A stretch of DNA of 64,000 nucleotides from Microvirga aerilata. Its GTDB lineage: Bacteria; Pseudomonadota; Alphaproteobacteria; Rhizobiales; Beijerinckiaceae. Under the pieces are notes generated by a model that saw only the letters and a program-made list of their open reading frames with translations, did no database searches and had not been told where the DNA came from. A program made the translations under genes and the position numbers. The DNA lies in assembly GCF_016743775.1 (NCBI RefSeq), contig NZ_JAEQMY010000016.1:1-64000 (forward strand). Direction: 5' to 3'. This document shows positions 61,689 through 64,000 of this stretch, piece after piece; position 1 is the stretch's first letter, and each line of letters starts with the position of its first letter.

Positions 61689-62213
61689 ATGAGCCACGAC
61701 AATTACCCGAACGAATATATCCGCGGCATCCTCAACAGCGTGAAGACCATCGCGCTCGTGGGAGCCTCGCAGAACCCCGCGCGCCCGAGCTGGATCGTCA
61801 CGAAGTACCTGCTGGAGCGGGGCTACGACGTGATCCCGATCAATCCGGGCTTGGCGGGCAGCGAGCTTCTCGGCAAGAAGGTCTACGCTTCCCTGGCGGA
61901 CGTGCCGGGCCCCATCGACATGGTGGAGGTCTTCCGCAACTCGGAAGCCGCGGGCCCCATCACGGACGAGGCTCTCGCCCTCGATCCATTGCCCAAGGTG
62001 CTTTGGATGCAGCTTTCCGTGCGCAATGACGAGGCCGCCGCCAAGGCCGAGGCCAAGGGCTTGAAGGTCGTCATGGACCGCTGCCCGAAGATCGAGTTCG
62101 GGCGTCTCTCCGGCGAGATATCCTGGCAGGGCGTGAACTCACGCATGCTGAGCTCCAAGAAACCCGTTCTGTCGGGCAAAGGCTTCCAGAAGCTCAGCCT
62201 CAACCGGCCTTGA
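61689..62213 (+). CDS. CoA-binding domain protein (YccU-like)
   Basis: 174 residues from ATG 61689. Rossmann-like CoA-binding fold: TIALVGASQNPARPSWIVTK, GYDVIPINPGLAGSELLGKK, PIDMVEVFRNSEAAGPITDE, VLWMQLSVRNDEAAAKAEAKG, VVMDRCPKIEFGRL. Role unclear. Upstream of the O-acetylhomoserine sulfhydrylase on the same strand, a recurrent pair in Rhizobiales, with a 230-bp repeat-bearing gap between. Confidence 0.88.
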   Translation: MSHDNYPNEYIRGILNSVKTIALVGASQNPARPSWIVTKYLLERGYDVIPINPGLAGSELLGKKVYASLADVPGPIDMVEVFRNSEAAGPITDEALALDPLPKVLWMQLSVRNDEAAAKAEAKGLKVVMDRCPKIEFGRLSGEISWQGVNSRMLSSKKPVLSGKGFQKLSLNRP

Positions 62214-62242
62214 AACCTCTCCATCCGGCAGCCTCCCTGAGC

Positions 62243-62343
62243 CCTCATCCTGAGGAGCGTAACGGTCCGCAGGACGAGGGCGCCCCCAGTGCTCTCTGAA
62301 CCCTCCTTCGACACGCCTGCTGCGCAGGCTCCTCAGGATGAGG
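62243..62343. repeat. Large intergenic inverted repeat element
   Basis: 16-bp perfect arms CCTCATCCTGAGGAGC (62243-62258) and GCTCCTCAGGATGAGG (62328-62343), about 101 bp overall, with an inner hairpin CCTGC-TGC-GCAGG at 62316-62328. CTCATCCTGAGGAGC elements are frequent intergenic repeats in Rhizobiales chromosomes. Confidence 0.85.
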
Positions 62344-62382
62344 ATGGAGAAAATAGAGCCACTGCAAACGCCTCCTTGACGG

Positions 62383-62399
62383 AAGAACGATACGTTCTT
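62383..62399. promoter_or_regulatory. Operator-like inverted repeat upstream of the sulfhydrylase gene
   Basis: AAGAACG-ATA-CGTTCTT, 7-bp perfect arms, with a third AGAACG half-site at 62405-62410. It lies 45 nt before the ATG at 62444. Candidate binding site for an unknown regulator; no SAM riboswitch pattern was recognised. Confidence 0.4.
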
Positions 62400-62443
62400 T
62401 AAATAGAACGCATGTCGTCTCACACAGGAACAGGCCTCGCCCC

Positions 62444-63727
62444 ATGACTGACCGTCTGCCCGGTTTCAACACGCTCGCCATCCATGCGGGAGCCGCTCCC
62501 GACGCGGCGACCGGCGCCCGCGCCACACCGATCTATCAGACCACGTCCTTCGTCTTCGACGACGTGGATCATGCGGCTTCGCTCTTCGGCCTTCAGGCGT
62601 TCGGCAACATCTATTCGCGCATCGGCAACCCGACCTGCTCCGTTCTCGAGGAGCGGGTGGCGGCGCTCGAAGGCGGGACGGCCGCTCTTGCTGTCGCGTC
62701 CGGCCATGCGGCGGAGTTCCTCACATTCCACACTCTCCTGCAGCCGGGCGACGAGTTCATCGCGGCCAAGAAGCTCTATGGCGGCTCGATCAACCAGTTC
62801 AACCACGCCTACAAGAACTTCGGCTGGAACGTGGTCTGGGCCGACTCGGACGATCCGTCCTCGTTCGAGGCCGCCATTACCCCGAAGACCAAGGCGATCT
62901 TCGTCGAATCCATCGCCAATCCGGGCGGCGTGATCGTCGATCTTCAGGCAATCTCGGCTATCGCCAAGAAGCATCGCATCCCGCTCATCGTCGACAACAC
63001 GATGGCCTCCCCTTACCTGATCAAGCCCTTCGAGCACGGCGCCGACATCGTCGTCCACTCGGCCACCAAGTTCCTCGGCGGCCACGGCAACTCGGTTGGC
63101 GGCGTCATCGTGGACGGCGGATCGTTCAACTTCGCGGGCGACGACCGTTATCCCATGCTCTCCAAGCCGAGGCCTGAATATTCCGGCATGGTGCTGGGCG
63201 AGACCTTCGGCAATTTCGGCTTTGCCATCGCCTGCCGCGTGCTCGGCCTGCGCGACCTTGGCCCCGCCCTGTCGCCTTTCAACGCCTTCCTGATCCTGAA
63301 CGGCATCGAGACCCTGCCGCTGCGCATGCAGCGCCATTCGGACAATGCTCTGGCAGTAGCCGAGCACCTTGCGAGCCACAGCAAGATCTCCTGGGTCAGC
63401 TATCCGGGACTGCGGTCGGACCGCTACCACAACCTTGCCAAGCAGTACTGCCCCAAGGGTGCCGGCGCGGTGTTCACCTTCGGCCTGAAGGGCGGCTACG
63501 AGGCGGGCGTGAAGCTGGTGTCGAACCTGAAGCTGTTCTCGCATCTTGCCAATATCGGCGACACCCGCTCGCTCGTGATCCACCCGGCCTCCACCACCCA
63601 CCGCCAGCTTTCCGACGAGCAGAAGACCCAGGCCGGCGCCGGCCCGGAGGTGGTGCGCCTGTCCATCGGTCTCGAGGACAAGGAAGACCTGATCGACGAC
63701 CTGAACCAGGCCCTGGACGCGGCATAA
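62444..63727 (+). CDS. metY: O-acetylhomoserine sulfhydrylase (aminocarboxypropyltransferase)
   Basis: 427 residues, ATG 62444 with AGGAACAGG upstream. Cys/Met-metabolism PLP family: PIYQTTSFVFDDVDHAASLF, YSRIGNPTCSVLEERVAALEGG, IVDNTMASPYLIKPFEHGAD, PLP Lys in VHSATKFLGGHGNSVGGVIVDGG (read as two overlapping parts), and IGDTRSLVIHPASTTHRQLS. Converts O-acetylhomoserine plus sulfide (or methanethiol) to homocysteine (methionine). Confidence 0.93.
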   Translation: MTDRLPGFNTLAIHAGAAPDAATGARATPIYQTTSFVFDDVDHAASLFGLQAFGNIYSRIGNPTCSVLEERVAALEGGTAALAVASGHAAEFLTFHTLLQPGDEFIAAKKLYGGSINQFNHAYKNFGWNVVWADSDDPSSFEAAITPKTKAIFVESIANPGGVIVDLQAISAIAKKHRIPLIVDNTMASPYLIKPFEHGADIVVHSATKFLGGHGNSVGGVIVDGGSFNFAGDDRYPMLSKPRPEYSGMVLGETFGNFGFAIACRVLGLRDLGPALSPFNAFLILNGIETLPLRMQRHSDNALAVAEHLASHSKISWVSYPGLRSDRYHNLAKQYCPKGAGAVFTFGLKGGYEAGVKLVSNLKLFSHLANIGDTRSLVIHPASTTHRQLSDEQKTQAGAGPEVVRLSIGLEDKEDLIDDLNQALDAA

Positions 63728-63751
63728 GGCGCCCCATCCGGAAAACGAAAA

Positions 63752-63775
63752 GGGCGGCTTCGAGCCGCCCTTTTT
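63752..63775. terminator. Bidirectional terminator after metY
   Basis: GGGCGGCT-TCG-AGCCGCCC followed by TTTTT on the plus strand and by TTTTCG on the minus strand; serves metY and the convergent gene. Confidence 0.9.
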
Positions 63776-63795
63776 GCTGGAAGAAGTCCGTTGCT

Positions 63796-64000
63796 TCAGG
63801 CGGCCCGTGAGGCGCCGGATTTCTTGTAGGTGTTGTGGATGGCATTTAGCGAGCGCTCGAGGGCTGTCCAAAGGCGACCCATCTCGTCGGCTCCTTGCGA
63901 GTCCGCATCGTATTCCCGCGCGCCCTCGCCGGTCGAGAGGGAGAGCGTGAGTTCAGGGCGGTGCGTGATCTGGCCAGCCCAGACGGGAACCTGGAGGGCA
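63796..64000 (-). CDS. Hypothetical protein, C-terminal end only
   Basis: The last 67 codons of a minus-strand gene that runs off the right edge, stop TGA at 63798-63796. Readable residues include ALQVPVWAGQITHRPELTLS, TGEGAREYDADSQGADEMG and LERSLNAIHNTYKKSGASRAA. No family recognised. It is in a different frame from the long antisense frame over metY. Confidence 0.65.
   Translation of the reverse strand, partial: ALQVPVWAGQITHRPELTLSLSTGEGAREYDADSQGADEMGRLWTALERSLNAIHNTYKKSGASRAA

Noticed and set aside
62420-63871. 483-codon open frame on the minus strand over metY
   Set aside because: Antisense of a clear PLP enzyme; composition is the mirror of a high-GC coding frame and no ribosome site or protein motif is present. 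Only the short real gene end at 63796-64000 in another frame was kept.
1-64000. CRISPR arrays, insertion sequences, prophage, integrase or attachment sites
   Set aside because: No spaced direct repeats, transposase/integrase motifs or tRNA-adjacent direct repeats were found.

Overview
This is 64 kb of high-GC DNA from an alphaproteobacterium of the Hyphomicrobiales (Rhizobiales), probably a Microvirga- or Methylobacteriaceae-like organism. The basis is gene content and order: rplM-rpsI next to argC, a hom/glpX/recJ block behind an AlaC-type aminotransferase, CoA-binding protein followed by O-acetylhomoserine sulfhydrylase, an NDUFS4-type complex I subunit, a SUV3-type helicase, a class I PHA synthase, and GGAAC-type (EcfG) stress promoters. 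No insertion sequence, prophage, CRISPR array, rRNA or replication origin was seen. Many genes are packed with ATGA or TGATG stop/start overlaps.

Layout. 1-4.6 kb: a three-gene signalling operon (five-PAS histidine kinase, Rcp1-like receiver, receiver-HisKA_2 kinase). 4.9-10.8 kb: ATP-grasp ligase of the PGM1-related type, purT, quinone-oxidoreductase-like MDR enzyme, small unknown protein, EamA transporter and a DUF892 ferritin-like stress protein. 11.0-14.9 kb: a tight type III polyketide synthase / methyltransferase / flavoprotein / methyltransferase operon, probably making a methylated alkylresorcinol or alkylquinone. 14.9-25.6 kb: ankyrin protein, then a purine-flavoured cluster (nucleoside hydrolase, adenine deaminase, MtaD-type deaminase translationally coupled to a polyamine-type ABC importer, phosphoribosyltransferase) and an M20 amidohydrolase. 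25.6-34 kb: SUV3-like helicase, a large RTX protein gene interrupted by two in-frame TAG codons, prolyl oligopeptidase and a small unknown. 34-39 kb: remnant of an RND efflux operon, DUF2243 membrane protein, tRNA-Arg, complex I subunit, tRNA-Pro, DUF192 and twin cold-shock-domain proteins, sirtuin.

39-46 kb: DUF1624 membrane protein; ureohydrolase-rocD-Lrp block for arginine/ornithine breakdown; KDPGal aldolase behind repeated ACCGGTT operators; small exported proteins; GGDEF protein; tRNA-Glu. 46-56 kb: recJ, glpX, hom, AlaC-like aminotransferase, lipoprotein, phaC, FadL-type porin. 56-64 kb: fumarylacetoacetase-family enzyme, argC, a DUF5872-like protein, rpsI-rplM, GST, thioesterase, CoA-binding protein, O-acetylhomoserine sulfhydrylase, and the 3' end of one more gene.

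Largely core chromosome with a few accessory patches. The most unusual points are the RTX gene with two amber codons, the polyketide operon, the deaminase-linked ABC importer, and three GGAAC-type promoters each 33-34 nt upstream of a small stress-like gene. All family assignments come from reading motifs by eye; no database search was run.
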